From Crotophaga sulcirostris (taxonomy: Eukaryota > Chordata > Aves > Cuculiformes > Crotophagidae): a stretch of DNA of 64,000 bases. The first letter of the stretch is position 1. Each line of letters opens with the position of its first letter. Below are positions 38,549-50,799 of the stretch, piece after piece. The notes beneath the pieces were generated by a model that was not told the origin of the DNA, ran no database searches, and saw nothing but the letters and a program-made list of their open reading frames with translations. Made by a program: the position numbers and the translations under genes. The DNA lies in NCBI GenBank assembly GCA_013397455.1, contig VYZB01000026.1:2966428-3030427 (forward strand). The letters are read 5' to 3'.

Positions 38549-39049
38549 CTGGTTCATGGCTGTTGGAAACCCTGTCCTGCTTGGCCTCTTACTCCTTCGC
38601 TGCAGATACTGTCCTGTCTTCCCTACTTGTGTTTCTCTTTTCTTCTCTGGTCAAGCAGCGTATCTGATAACAAAAGCAGGTAAAGGAGAAGCAGCCAGTA
38701 CTGGCACCCTCAAGTGCATAGAGAGTCAAAGGAGTGAGGGGATTCAAAGGCAACACCGTTCTGAAAGGCCCTGGAGAGGACCATCTGTCTCCCTGCTGCA
38801 CCCAGCGCCCGGCCAGAGCCTCCTTCAGCTGCTTCCCTCCCCATGGCTCCCATCACTGCCGCCAACAACGGACCGCAACACAGGTGAAGTGACACAAGTT
38901 ATCCATCTCCACCAATACCAATGCCACTGCTGTTGTGGACTCTACCTCACCTTTCCAATCCTCTCACCCACTTTTCAGGAGAGACTGCAGAGCTGCCAGC
39001 TGGGACAGGGGGAGGCAGAGACTGGCCCTGGGCACCAGCATGGCACCAG
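38549..39049 (+). CDS. Candidate exon(s) in a GC-richer block, unidentified
   Basis: A pyrimidine-rich acceptor (CCCTTTCCTTCTGCTACAG, ending at 38,548) and a near-consensus donor (CAG followed by GTAAGT, after 39,049) bracket 501 bases open in one frame, entering and leaving at phase 2. The frame contains ATG at 38,556 and the start MAVGNPVLLGLLLLRC, which resembles a signal peptide. Further on it is rich in serine, proline, glutamine and cysteine, with no domain I know. A second strong acceptor ending at 38,978 (TCACCCACTTTTCAG) would give a 71-base exon, 38,979-39,049. Donor-like sites at 38,685 and 38,882 could split the block further. It may be a lineage-specific exon or part of a long non-coding RNA; the amino-acid sequence does not look strongly constrained. 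Confidence 0.3.
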
Positions 39050-40062
39050 GTAAGTCACTCTGATGTTTAAGAGGTGCTTTTATCCTCCTAAAACCTACTA
39101 TCAAAAGGAGTGTTTGAGATATTGTAACAATATTTATGCTTATTCCTTAGAACACCTAAATCTCATAATATAGATGCTGAGGTTTGTTTTTGTTCCCCAC
39201 GATGCATACAGATGTGCACTCCATAACCTCTCAGCGGAGATGCACACGGACTGCTCAACACTGCTTGGCTTGGCATGACAGCCGCACCACGGCTGACAGT
39301 AAAACCATGAGTGCAGCAAATAAAGACTGATGGGGCACGTGTTTCCTCACAAGAAACCACAAATACAACAGGCATCGAGCAATTAACAATCATCATCAAG
39401 ACGTGAAAGTTTTCTCTCTGAATATTTTCTTGGAAATCAGTCAGGTAACTCCTGGCATCTTAAGACTAAAATAAGAATGCTCTAGTAAGATTTTAGTATC
39501 ACAAGCATATCTATTCAGAAGTTAAACATGAATATTAAATGTTACCATTTTACTCCTTAAGCTGACTATATTGTCATCACATACTTTCTCAAGAAAGTTT
39601 ATATAGCATCCAGAAAAAAAACTTATTAAACTGAACATTATTTGACAGACACCTAATTTAAAATAATACTTTAAATGCTATTCCCAATTTGGAAAAAATA
39701 CAGCAGACATCAGGTGAATATTACCAAAAATGCATGTGGAATTCAGTAACAAGACAACGATAACATAGTCATGTATTTTTTGAAAGATAAAAACATCTCT
39801 AGGATGCATCAGAAGTATAAATGGTTTCTCTTTCTCCTCTTGACAAGGATCTAAAGAGATTATAAACTCCACTGTAATTTTGTACCTTTATTACTGTACA
39901 AATTAAAATAATTTTCTTTCAGATTCAGAATGAGGCTTTCAAATACTTGACATAGTTTTCCCATCCAGGAAAGAATTAATTCTGTGATGTCTTTTTCCTA
40001 TCATTCCCATCCAAAGACTTTGGTGATAACCCAGAAGAATCAATACTTAAATATATACATAC

Positions 40063-40084
40063 ATATACACACCCGTGTGTATAT
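40063..40084. repeat. AT/AC palindrome, cruciform-capable
   Basis: ATATACACAC and GTGTGTATAT are exact complements separated by two Cs, set inside a TA/CA microsatellite (about 40,050-40,094). A product of microsatellite instability is the simplest explanation. Confidence 0.8.
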
Positions 40085-40325
40085 ATATATATAGTGTGCC
40101 CCCTTCCTTTTTTGCTCTTATTAGCATAAAATGAGGTACATTTTTTCATATTAAAGACAAAAAATGGGTTCATGAAACAGAAGGATAATGCAAGCCATGC
40201 ATGCAAAATAAGTTAGAAAAACCATCTTCCATGACCTCTCAGCATTTCATGAATTCTTAACACTAATTCCTCTCAGAATTATTTTAATAAAGTTTCTAAG
40301 TAACTTTAAGGAAAGTTTAAATCTA

Positions 40326-40370
40326 AGCCTATATTTATTCCGCCTAGATTTATTCTGCCTAGATTTATGC
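40326..40370. repeat. 15-bp minisatellite, three units
   Basis: Three consecutive 15-base units: AGCCTATATTTATTC, CGCCTAGATTTATTC and TGCCTAGATTTATGC. They differ at two or three positions each. Confidence 0.85.
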
Positions 40371-43053
40371 AATTGTTTGCTGTGCAATCACCAGTTAGAG
40401 ACAGGCAGCTCTGCAACATCAGTTAAGCCCACACAAGATGATAACTGGCCTCTTGATTTGCCCATCTTTTTCCTCATATTTCCTAACCTTAATATATCAG
40501 ACTGGTGCCTAAAGCTGAACGTGAATCTTGAAAACCTATTTACAACAGGCACCATCAGCCCACTAAAGATCTAGATTTTGTAAGGGTCTGTTCAATGATA
40601 GACAGGAAATCAGAACTGATTTATTTTAATTTTATGAACATCACTACTGTCCCATTGCTCCCATACTACCCAAATGAACACGTGAGAAAGTGATTTGTAC
40701 TTGCAAATATAAGAACGAAGAAACAGAAAAAGTGGGATTTGCTCATGTACATCCTACAGCAGCCACCACAGATTATTAAAGGAAGGTGCAAGTACATCAT
40801 CAGGAGAAGCTCCCAAACCTACTAAAGACGCCCACCATATCCTGCTGGACACTACAATTTTGGGCCCTAATATACTTCTCTTTGTAATACTTTTAAGACA
40901 AGAAATTCTGCACCAAACTAGTTATCTGAAATTCTTGCACTTAAAATAATGCTTAAGACACATCTTTAACCCTACTACATCCTTTTTGTGGTAGAGGTGG
41001 ATACACAACAAGAGCCTTGGGAGATGGGTCTCCCTCTCCGGTGAACACAGTGGACAGAAAGGACCAGAGCTCTGCAAAACTTGGGAGCAACTTCCCTTCA
41101 AATCAAATCCAAAACAGTATTTCATGGCATTGCAAGCTTTAAGGGACAAAAAAAGATAAACTGAAATGCAGTGGAAGTCTAGTAAAACAGTATGAGAGAG
41201 AGAGAGAAAAAAAAATGTGCTTCATGAACAAAAAAAAATAAAAGTACTTTTTCACCTTTTCTTCTCTTGGTGAATAAACAGAAGGTTTATTCTCACCTTT
41301 CTATCCATTATTTGCATCTTAACTAAGCATATGCAACTCTAAAGGCAGTGTTCTGCCAGAGAAGTGTCAGAGTAAAACTAGAAGGTTATCTTCTCATCTG
41401 CAACTCCCTCTGTGATACCATGTTTTACTTTGCTCATATGAAATGAAACTGACTGATATTTATGGCATTTTTTATGAGACTGACTGTTTTCATCTACTCA
41501 CCAGGTCATCCAAAATACCTAAGAAATCAAGTTTCATGGCAGTTATCAAAACAACGCTTTGAACCACTAACTTTGAGATATTTATGTAAGGATAGTAAAA
41601 AACATATATAAACACAGACAAAAAACCCTCATCTGCTTTTTTCTTCTGATTTATTACCTAATAATTCAATAGCAGAGGACTTTTAATGTACTTCTGTAAT
41701 CCTACAGCAAATTTAAAAGACTTAAAAATAACCTCTATAAGAAAGGGGAAGATTATTTACATGGATATGAAATCCTTGTAATAGCAGTTCTGACTATTAA
41801 GCTTGCTTATCCTACTGTAAAAAAAGAGAGCAGAATAAAAGACAAATATCTTTCAAATAGTTGCTTCTGTACAGAAGGGAGCTTCGGTGGTTACATGAGA
41901 GACTGATATGGCGGTGGTACTGCACATTTTTAAAAGAAAATAAAGGCACTTTGAAATACCATCGTCAAAAACACTGAATAAATTACAGGATATGTGTTTC
42001 ACGGGGAAAGAAGAGCAAATAGCTGTAATTTGGGAGGCTAGAATTTCATTAATGAGATAAAATAAAGAGCTCTGCAAACAAAAGGATCTTTCTTAAAGTT
42101 TTTCAGTGACTTTACACAAGTTTCAATATTACATCTTAATGGCAGCATATAACAGCGTGTCTGCATTTCTTAGATGTTCTTTTCATTATACTTTTCATTA
42201 CCCATTTTCAATCAATATATAATATATAAAGGTCATTAAGAGATCAGGAGCTTTCTTCTGTGAGCTATGCAAACCCTGAGTTACGAAAAATACCATGTTC
42301 TGCTTTTTGAAATGACAGCAATAACTTCTGATTTTCTGAAATTATCATTTACGAAAATAACATTTTAACATTTATCTCTATAGAAGGCAGACTTCATTCT
42401 CAACTGATAATCCATCAATCATCAGAAACATCCCACTTCCCATAATAGATGGTTTCAGCTTCTACATGGAGCTTTCCTTACTAAGGTTCTGAGAAGATGA
42501 ATTAACATGTGTCTGTTATAAACTGGTAGCATATAGTTGAAGGATTAACTACTATAGCAACCAGTGCTGTAGTCTGCCAACACATACTCACCCAAATTGC
42601 TGGATTTTCTAAGTTTATGTGGATAGGATTTATATGTAGGTGTTCATTTACTGTGCAGAGATTGCAAGTTTTCTATTACGTGGATTTCCTCTAGTATGTA
42701 TAAAAGCACAGCCATCACCTCACCCTTCCAAAAAAAATCCAGTGTAATATTCAAAATAAAACTGCTACTAAAATTACATTAATTCAATCATATTTTACAT
42801 ATTATGAGATTCCTCCTGCTTGTTTGTTTTACTCTATTCAATTATTATAAAACACTATTCCAGACAGAAACTACCATGAATCATTCGAACTGAAATAAGA
42901 TGACACGAAATCATGGCATAATCAAAACCTTTGCACTCATAACCTTAATTCCATGCAAACTGTAGTTTTTTAAAAAACGGAAGCATTAAAGAGAAGTGTG
43001 CTTTTATTCCAAGACACTTTAAAAAATAGTACATTTTTTTAAAAAGTCACACA

Positions 43054-43071
43054 TGACATCATATGACATCA
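43054..43071. promoter_or_regulatory. Two CRE-like words, 10 bp apart
   Basis: TGACATCA occurs at 43,054-43,061 and again at 43,064-43,071, one helical turn apart. Each differs from the CRE palindrome by one base, at its CpG. It may simply be a short duplication of ATGACATCA. Confidence 0.15.
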
Positions 43072-44683
43072 CAAATGAGGGGTTGTTTTTGAGTAATTGA
43101 TAAGTATTAAGTTCCGAGGACAGCTCAATATCATCTGAAAATTAATTCCTAAGCATATGACACACTCCTGTATGAAAGCTTTAGAGACAGAGTTCTAGGT
43201 GGAAGAGGAAAGAATCCTTTTTCAACTATGGTTACCTATATGTATGCATTAAACACACATTATGAGAGACTGCACTATACAAGTTACAGTATACTTCAGT
43301 TATCCACAAATGAGTGATGCACAACTTCATCACTTTCAGTGGAGCTGAGCAGAGCATTCTGAGGTACAAGTTAGCAGAAAAGTACCATAAAAAGGTAACG
43401 GAAGAAAAAAGAAACCCTGACACTAAAATGTGCTTCCTCTGTCTGTAAATATAACTTTGCTGCTTGTAAACCTATCATCTGCATTGCAGCTGCTTTCCTA
43501 GTATATTCTTCTATTTTTTGTCCTGTCAGCAGACACAGTCTTATTTTTTCCCCCTCTTCAGTCACTCTCTCATTCTCTCTTCCTACTGTCTTTTCTATAT
43601 AGCTCTTCTGAATTTACCTTTCATTCTGACTACCTTCTCACTTTACCTATTCTGGAGCAATTATTCCTGGTTTTCCTTCTACCATGTCAGCTCTGTAATC
43701 TCTCTTCTTAACTCTTGAGATCGAGCACCTTTTATTTCTTGCTCTCCTGTAGATAATACAATAACATTTGAACAGTCCAACAGAATTTTTAGGTAAATCC
43801 AGCGATAAATATCAAGGTTGCTTGGTAAAGTTTTCAGCTGGTGTGAAACATCTGGCATTGGGCTGGGCTAGGAGGATCAGCAGTAGCAAGTCAACACAAT
43901 GTGAGGACAAAGCCTTCCCACAGAGAGTAAAGGGCATGCCTTTTACAACTGGAAAAACCTTTTCTATACCAAATTATAGGAAGACTATCGGAATACTTCA
44001 ATTTTTTTTAAATAATGAACTCCCCAGATCCATTACACAGGCTTTTGAGCCTTTCCGCTGCTTAGCCTTAATAGCCCCAGATAAGGCAATTTATATGAAC
44101 TCAGAAAATAAAGACTACTTTGCTTTTATTCCTTGTGTCATTTGACTCTCAAGCATCAGTCGTATTTTGGTAGCACAGAGGTATAATGACATTAAAGTCT
44201 CTTTTTAGAAAGGTTTTAAGATTCAGATTTCACCATTTAGATATTAGGATTTTATCTTTAACGATGAAAGGGATTATATATTATCTTGGTGACCACAAGT
44301 GCTACTGCTCTCAGCACATTTCAGGCCATTTTGGTGAGACAGAGAGGACAAGAAAACCTTCTGAAAGACAGTGTTGTCTACATGCTTGTTAGTAGCTAAT
44401 TGTGTTTTATTGTCAATGGGAAAATATTCTACAAGCCAAGTGGATCTGACTTTGAATAAGGTGTTTTTCTGAGACTTTTATGAAAGTAACACAAAATTAT
44501 GTTAGAATTGTAGGGAGTCATTAAACAGAAGAAACACAGTTTAACAACTCTCTCAATTCTTTTCTATTTTAGATAACAATGGAGATGGGAAGATTGCTTC
44601 CTACAGGGCTCAGGATAGATCGACATAGGATTGCTTCAAGGGCTGCCCAAAATCTTACTGCAGGAAATCAATGATAAACTCAC

Positions 44684-44821
44684 ATATGGGATAAGACAAT
44701 GACCAACTGACAATCCCAGTCGAGACAAACTGGACAGAAACTCTTGAAGACCGATCGAGTGACCTCTCCGTCACCTGTCTTCTCCTGGAGTAGTCGTTTC
44801 TCTCCTATTATATCTCTAAGA
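44684..44821 (-). CDS. Candidate internal exon (138 nt) with CxxC motif
   Basis: On the minus strand CATTCTTCTGCAATTTCTAG precedes base 44821 and GTGAGT follows base 44684. The 138 bases are open in one frame, entering and leaving at phase 2. The peptide includes LRDIIGEKRLLQEKTGDGE and a cysteine cluster CPVCLDWDC, which might bind a metal, although only three cysteines are present. The segment holds at least five CpGs in a CpG-poor region, which fits constrained coding sequence. The candidate exon at 45,634-45,672 leaves at the matching phase. The family is unknown to me. The frame also stays open upstream of the acceptor, so open length alone does not mark the exon start. Confidence 0.4.
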
Positions 44822-45633
44822 CTAGAAATTGCAGAAGAATGCTGCAACTCAGTGTGGTAAAGAGTCACATTTCTCCCTCTTGTAATTTTCAGAGATGCCT
44901 CTGTTCACCTGAACCACTGATGTGCTATGTCTTTGCCTGCCTGCCTGTCCCCACTCCATACATTCCACAAAACATCGCGATTTCTATAGCATAGAGCGAT
45001 AATTTGAAATTTTTTCAGGTATACCTTTCAAGCTGCATTTAACAAAGCACAGTCAGGTTACCCTCCTTCAAAGACTTCACTGGCCGCTGTCTTTGAGAGC
45101 TTATTGTATTAAACATTTCACAATATGACAATCACTGATGTGCATCAAAAAGCGGAAGAGACTCAGGAAATAAAACAGTCTATTCCTTTCATTAAGTGGT
45201 AATACCCATGTTATCCAAAATATGTTCCTATGGATCTGAAATGACAAACAATCTGTAGCCTTGCCAGGGAATCTTTTTACTGTTTCCTTCTCAAGATTTC
45301 TTTCCTTACTCTCTGAGTGAATTCATCCCTGCTGTAGCTTAGTATGCCTTGCTCTGTTATCTCTTATCCTTTCTATCACAGTAAGAATATTTATTCTTTT
45401 CCTCTTTTCAGCAGTCTTGTACGTACATGAAGACAGTTATTCCATCCCACTTTTTTTTAATTAAGCACCACGATCCATCCTTCTAAACAAGCCATGTTTC
45501 CAAACTCCAGATTGGTCTTTGAGGTTTCTCTGACTCTTCCATATTCTGCTTGGCATGTAACAATAAAAAAGGACACAGAAATGCAGAAAACATCTTAAAA
45601 GTTTAAGTACAACAAAAAAACAACTTTACATAC

Positions 45634-45672
45634 CTCACAGGATCTACACATGCCATTATGGCATCTCCCTTT
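45634..45672 (-). CDS. Candidate small exon (39 nt)
   Basis: The minus strand has TGTCACATTCCTGTAG before base 45672 and GAG followed by GTATGT after base 45634. Two frames are open. The one at phase 2 in and out reads KGDAIMACVDPV and joins in phase to the exon candidate at 44,684-44,821. The other reads KGRCHNGMCRSCE, with three cysteines. The splice sites are good; the small size keeps confidence low. Confidence 0.25.
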
Positions 45673-45689
45673 CTACAGGAATGTGACAC

Positions 45690-48055
45690 TGTTGACTTAC
45701 ACTCAGCTGGTGCCATGCAACAACTACCGTTGGGGTTTTTTTCAGTGAATTTCTCCTTAACCACACAATTCCCCACAGTTATATCACCTCAGCCTTTGCA
45801 TTACTAAACGGCTTTATACTTTCTCAATCATATCTCCAGTTTGCAATTATCCGAGTTTCAAGTCTGTTCTGCAAAGTAACTCCCATCCAGCATATTTACC
45901 CTCACATGGAATTAGCATTTCCACTGCTACCTTTATGGTTATTTAAATATAAAACTTTGAAACAACAGAGAACATGAGTAGGTCCTTGTCAACACAGTCA
46001 ACATCTGCTCTGTCTGACAGTCAACCTCTGACAACAACTCTGTCCAGATATTGTCCAGCGGGTGCTGCGTGTACCCAGAGGTATTTTCACCCAGACCATC
46101 TATATCTGGTTTCCTTAGGAAAGTACCACATAAATCACTGTGAAGGAGCTCTAGTCACAAAACTGATTACACTGAGAAAGAAAAAAAAAACAAACACACA
46201 AAAAACCTCACCTGTGCTAATTACTTTTGATAAATCTACTTTGCCTTACCATATTTGTTGGTGTTTACAAACAGATTTTTTTTTTCTTTTCCTGAGAATT
46301 AAACTAATGGATCTATAACTACCTGATCCTCTATTTTAATTCCTTTGTTACAACATCAAGGACAAAGGAATTAAATGCTGTTGATGATTGCTCAACAGGA
46401 TATCCATCATCAACCTTGACACAGAGAGACTAATTTTAGAAAAGAAAGTGTTTTGGAGCCCATTCAACTGCCAGCATTTCCATGCCAGGTCAGGGAGGAA
46501 TTCAACAAGTACCTCTGGGCTCTGGTCAGTTCTCATTGAACTTCCAGGTTGTCTCTAAAACACCGCTTTATTATCAAAGACATAAACAGGAGACAATTAG
46601 CTTCCACCAGAATGATACATGTATAGTTTTGATCAGTATTTTAGTGTTTTGGGTTGTTCGAACCTGCATTCATACAGACAGGTGTCTAACTTCAACCTTA
46701 GAAGGTAAATTCTCCAAAGCTCTTATGCCATGACTCCATGAAGAAGAAGAAAATAAAACAGGGAGAAGAGTGCCAGAACAAGGGTCTTAACGGGTGGTGG
46801 ATGAAAGGAAGAATGCTTCTTTCAATCCTTTAAATTAATAGCTTTCCCTTATCCACAGGCTGTTCTTGGCCAATATCCGTAAGTAATTCATAAGTAATGG
46901 AATTACAAAAAAACAAGCTGCAGCTTCCAGAGTTTTGCAATTGCCAGGGGACCATCGGGCTTGAAGAACCATTGATGGCCACATGCCACAGAAAATTCTA
47001 AGTCAAAGGGTTGTAGTCAAAGGTTACTTGAACAAGCAACTTTCCAACAAGAGATATAATACAGAAAATTTTAAATGTATGGTATTTAAAGGGAAAACAC
47101 TTACAGGGTAAATGATTTATTATATATATCCTGCAAACTAACAGGATAAAAAAAGTTATTAAAATGAGTGTTTCTTCTGACTCCTCTACTCTATGTTTTA
47201 AAAAAGGAGCACAACCAATAACTTGTAAAAATGTATGTGATGCTAGTTTACTCTAAAATTAAAAGAAGGCAGCAGCACCTGCACGGGTGTCAAATATTTG
47301 ATATTGCTTAAGACTGTAAAATCTCATTTTCCTGTTCTCCTCTGTTATCACCAGAAGAAAAAATGTTATCTTCCCTGCTGTAAGATATTTAAGAACTTAC
47401 ATGAAAAGCAGTATTTCACTCTTTTTCATACTATGTAGTGTTAGATCTCCAGGGTCTTAATTATGAGAAGAGAGGAGGCTCCTTAAGCAATCAGTATAAT
47501 CTCCAGATGATTTAAAGCATTCTACTCAGCATTTCTCTTTTTAGTCCAATTATGTTCACAGCACTGGGTTTTTAATGCAATGGAAGCACGCTACTCAATT
47601 CAGAAAGCCTTAGACAAGAATATGCAAGTTTTCAGATGAACAACAAAAATTAAGCTCTTAGAAATGTTTAAAATAATCTTTACAAACAGAAACATATATA
47701 CTAGCAACATACCTGAAAAAGAACATGAACAGAGCAGCTGTGATGCAGAACAAAAGGACCTACAAGAAGGAGAAAGAGTGTTATTACATACAACATCACA
47801 CTACTACCGCATGTTCTGGATCATGAAGATTTTACAACTGTTACTATAAAAATTACGCTTTATTTATACACTCGATGGGCCAGAATAGAAGCTTTTCTGT
47901 AACCACCAAAAAAACACTCTTTTCTTTCTAGTGGACTTTGAGTTGCTCCTGTAGAAGCTAAAAAAATATTAAATCTAAACCAGAGTAGTGGGCAACAGAC
48001 AGAGCATATGATGCCACTTAGAACAGTCTGGAACAAAATAATGAAATAAAAATTA
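45690..48055. other. AT-rich non-coding stretch
   Basis: No gene or repeat is recognised apart from the inverted repeat at 46,335-46,375. Minus-strand splice-like pairs near 47,100-47,150, 47,405-47,440 and 47,715-47,745 enclose only 25-30 bases each and are treated as chance. Confidence 0.45.
46335..46375. repeat. Perfect 14-bp inverted repeat
   Basis: TTTAATTCCTTTGT (46,335-46,348) and ACAAAGGAATTAAA (46,362-46,375) are exact complements around a 13-base loop. No transposon family is recognised around it. Confidence 0.85.
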
Positions 48056-48056
48056 T

Positions 48057-49200
48057 AGAATAGTTTGGGTTGGAAAGATCTTAAAGATCATCCAATTCCA
48101 CCCCCCCTGCCTTGGGCAGGGATACTTTCCACCAGACCAGGTTGCTCAAAGCCTCATCCAGCCTGGCCTTGAACAACTCCAAGGAGGGGGTATACATGAC
48201 TTCTTTGGGCAACCTGTTCCAGTGCCTCACCACCCCCACAGGAAAAAATTTCTTCCTTGTATCTAATCAAAATGCCCCCTCTTTCAGCTTAAACATATTG
48301 CCCTGTGTCCAGTCACCACATGCCCTTGTAAAATGTCCCTCTCCAGCTTTCTTGTAGGCCCTCTTCAGGTACCAAAAAGCTACTATAAGGTTTCCCCAGA
48401 GCCTTCTCTTATCTGGACTAAACAACCCCAACTCTCTGAGCCTGTCCTTGTACGATAGGAGGTGCTGCAGCCCTCTGATCATCTTCATAGCCTCCTCTGG
48501 ACTCGCTCCAACAGGTCCATGTCCATCTTATGTTGGGGACCTCAGAACTTAATGCAGTGCTCCAGGTGAGGTCTCACCAGAGCAGAGCAGAGGGACAGAA
48601 TCACCTCCCTCAACCCACTGGCTACATTGTTTTTGATGCAGCCCAAGATATGGTTGACTTTGTTGGCTGCAAGGGCACATTCCTGGATCATGTTGAGTTT
48701 CTCATCAACCAACATCCCCATGTCCTTCTCCTCAGGGCTACTCTCAATCCATTCTCTGCCCAGCCTGTAATTGCGCTTGGGATTGCCCCATTCCAGGTGC
48801 AGGACCTTGCACTTGGCCTTGTTGAACTTCATGAGGTTAGCACAGGCCCTCCTCTCAAGCCTACCAAGGTCCCTCTGGATGGCATCTCTTCCCTTCAGCA
48901 TGTTGACTGCACCACACAGCTTGGTGTCATCAGTAAACTTACTGAGGGTGCACTCACTCCTACTGTCCATGTGTCTGACAAAGATGCTAAACAACACCGG
49001 TCCCTATACCGACCCCCAACGTCACTCATCAGTGGTCTCCACTTGGACACTGAGCCATTACCCACAATTATGAGTGCAACCATCCTACCAATTCCTTTTG
49101 CCCTGAGTGGTCCATCCATCAAAATATGTCTCTCCAATTTAGAAACAAGGATGTTGTGCAGTACTGTGTCAAATACTTTCCACAAGTCAGGTAGTTGATA
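48057..49200 (-). mobile_element. CR1 LINE, 5' truncated, 3' UTR retained
   Basis: A CR1 copy in reverse orientation with its 3' end at the left. The 3' untranslated region is kept (GATCATCCAATTCCACCCCC, GGTTGCTCAAAGCCTCATCC, CAACCTGTTCCAGTGCCTCA on the plus strand). Rightward lies the ORF2 reverse-transcriptase remnant, up to the sequence encoding FDTVLHNILVSKLERHI near 49,130-49,190, where the copy is truncated. The terminal octamer repeats are minimal. It is close in age and type to the copy at 25.5 kb and shows what that copy has lost at its 3' end. Confidence 0.95.
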
Positions 49201-49230
49201 ATAAATAAATAATAAAAACAACAGAATCAA
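48267..49230 (-). pseudogene. CR1 ORF2 reverse-transcriptase remnant
   Basis: The coding part of this CR1 copy is split over three frames by indels: 49,230-48,895 (part of the palm upstream of the catalytic loop), 48,997-48,542 (151 codons) and 48,488-48,267 (thumb region, with IRGLQHLLSYKDRLRELGLF). In the middle segment the catalytic motif reads FTDD at residues 21-24, where the copy at 25.5 kb has FADD; the aspartates are intact. The leftmost bases past 49,200 are not CR1. The frame breaks and missing N-terminal half rule out function. Confidence 0.9.
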
Positions 49231-49459
49231 AAATACTAAAGCAATAGAAAAGAAACCTAAACATTATATTTCGTCTGTCTTTGCTTTTGTGACTTATTCA
49301 AATATTATATGCTAGTTTCCGTGTAAAAGACAGAATATTTAAGATGTCTGTACAGACAGCTGCTTCTGCTTAACCGCTGTCCAGCAAGTTTAAGAGTAGA
49401 TAATTTTATCCCCAAGCATGAGTATCCTTTCTAATAGTTTACCTTAGTGTTAAACTCAC

Positions 49460-49539
49460 TTGGAATAACCCCCATTCTGCTCTCCATTATCAATGCGATC
49501 ATACAAGAGCCAATACACAAAGTTAGCAGCTCTCCAGCA
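49460..49539 (-). CDS. Candidate internal exon (80 nt)
   Basis: The minus strand has a strong acceptor, GTAGGACATTCCCCTCTCAG, before base 49539 and GTGAGT after base 49460. Two frames are open. Phase 0 in, phase 2 out gives an aromatic-rich peptide with ANFVYWLLYDRIDNGEQ. Phase 2 in, phase 1 out gives AGELLTLCIGSCMIALI. The first fits in phase with the candidate exon at 55,444-55,481 upstream and 45,634-45,672 downstream. It lies between two CR1 copies but is not itself CR1. The protein is unidentified. Confidence 0.28.
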
Positions 49540-49817
49540 CTGAGAGGGGAATGTCCTACTCCTTCCTCCCATCCTCCCTGATGGGGCTCCTTACCACTTG
49601 CACAGTGATTCACAAACGCTGAAGAAAACTAACTCAATGACATAAAAAACACCAAGTAAAAAATTTGGAGATTCTCCTGCCAATTTTATTGAGATAAGGA
49701 GATTGTTGGAAGTGTTAAAGCACCAGAGCAGGCACACGCAAAGGGGAAGGAGTGGGACATCTGTGTCAGGAACAGAGAAGAGGAGAAAGGGTGAAACTAT
49801 CCTTGAGACACCAACAG

Positions 49818-50480
49818 ATGCTCCTAGTCTTTAATCATCTCTATGGCCCCTCACTCCAGTATGTCTGTCTGTCTCATACCGGGAAATCCAGCACTGAATG
49901 CAACACTAGAGGTGTGTCTCACCAGCGCTGAGTAGAGGGAAAGGATCACGTCCTTCAAGCTGCTGGCAATGCTGCTTCTAATGCAGCCCAAAAGGCTGGT
50001 GGCCTTCTTTGCTGGGAGGGCACTCCACTGGTTCATGTTCAGCTTGGTGTTCACCAAGACCCCCAAGTTCTTTTCTGTAAAGTTGCTTTCCAGATGCCCC
50101 AAGAATATACTGGGTATATACTTATTCCCCCCTAGGAGGCAAGACTTGGTACTTCCTTTTGTTGAACCTCATAAGGTTCCTGTTGGCCAATTTCTCCTGC
50201 CTACTGAGGTTCCTCTGGATGGCAGTACAACTACATGATGCAGCAACAACTCTCCCACGTTTGTATCACCTGTAAGCCTGCTGAGGTTGCAGCCTCCTGT
50301 CCACTCATCCAGGTCATTAATGAAGATGCTACTGACCCCAGTATGGACCCCTGGGATGCACCACAAGTGACTGGCCTCCCATTGGACTTCGTGCTGCTGA
50401 TCACAACCCTTTGGGCGTGTCAGTTCTGTCCAGCCAGTTTTCAGACCATCTCACCATCCACCTATCACCAATTTGTCTGT
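49818..50480 (-). mobile_element. CR1 LINE fragment, diverged
   Basis: A second reverse-oriented CR1 piece, more diverged than its neighbour. It covers the reverse-transcriptase middle: complement of the SALVR region near 49,925, VNTKLNMNQ near 50,040, the FADD-equivalent region near 50,265, and the upstream GVHTG segment near 50,350. The last part, up to 50,480, matches the section encoding TGWTE-like sequence before it. Both ends are missing, so there is no 3' tail. Its reading frames are broken into pieces of at most 89 codons. Confidence 0.88.
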
Positions 50481-50799
50481 GCAACTTGAAGTACTTAAAA
50501 TACTTGCTTAGTCAATCTCTATCATTATCAGACTTCTTCCAGGACTTAAAAATATTCTTTGAAAAAAATAAGATGTGGAAGACTGTGGCCATGTGGAAAA
50601 GAAGAAACTGGTATCATTTTTTGAAAATTAGAAGTTCAGGGAAAATTAGACACTCAAACAGACCACTTCTAACATCCACAACTATACTAGAATAAATTCC
50701 TTGAAACAGCCAGTTTATAAACATCTAGATAACAAGCCGATAAGAAACAATCAACAAAATAAACAAGTAAATTAGAACTACTGTAATTTTCATCTTTGA

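Larger units (their letters stand above)
39055..44680. other. AT-rich non-coding stretch
   Basis: No recognised gene. It contains an AC/GT palindrome (10-bp arms, 40,063-40,084), a 15-bp minisatellite, and paired CRE-like words near 43,060. A weak minus-strand exon-like segment at 41,502-41,566 (donor GTGAGT, frame reading VQSVVLITAMKLDFLGILDD) has a poor acceptor. The reading frame at 43,768-44,145 (125 codons, plus) is not recognised. Confidence 0.45.

Noticed and set aside
41502..41566. Minus-strand exon-like segment with a GTGAGT donor
   Set aside because: The frame looks protein-like, but the acceptor has a poor pyrimidine tract and its phase does not fit either neighbour.
43768..44145. 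125-codon plus-strand open frame
   Set aside because: No recognisable domain and no good splice sites at the ends; likely chance.
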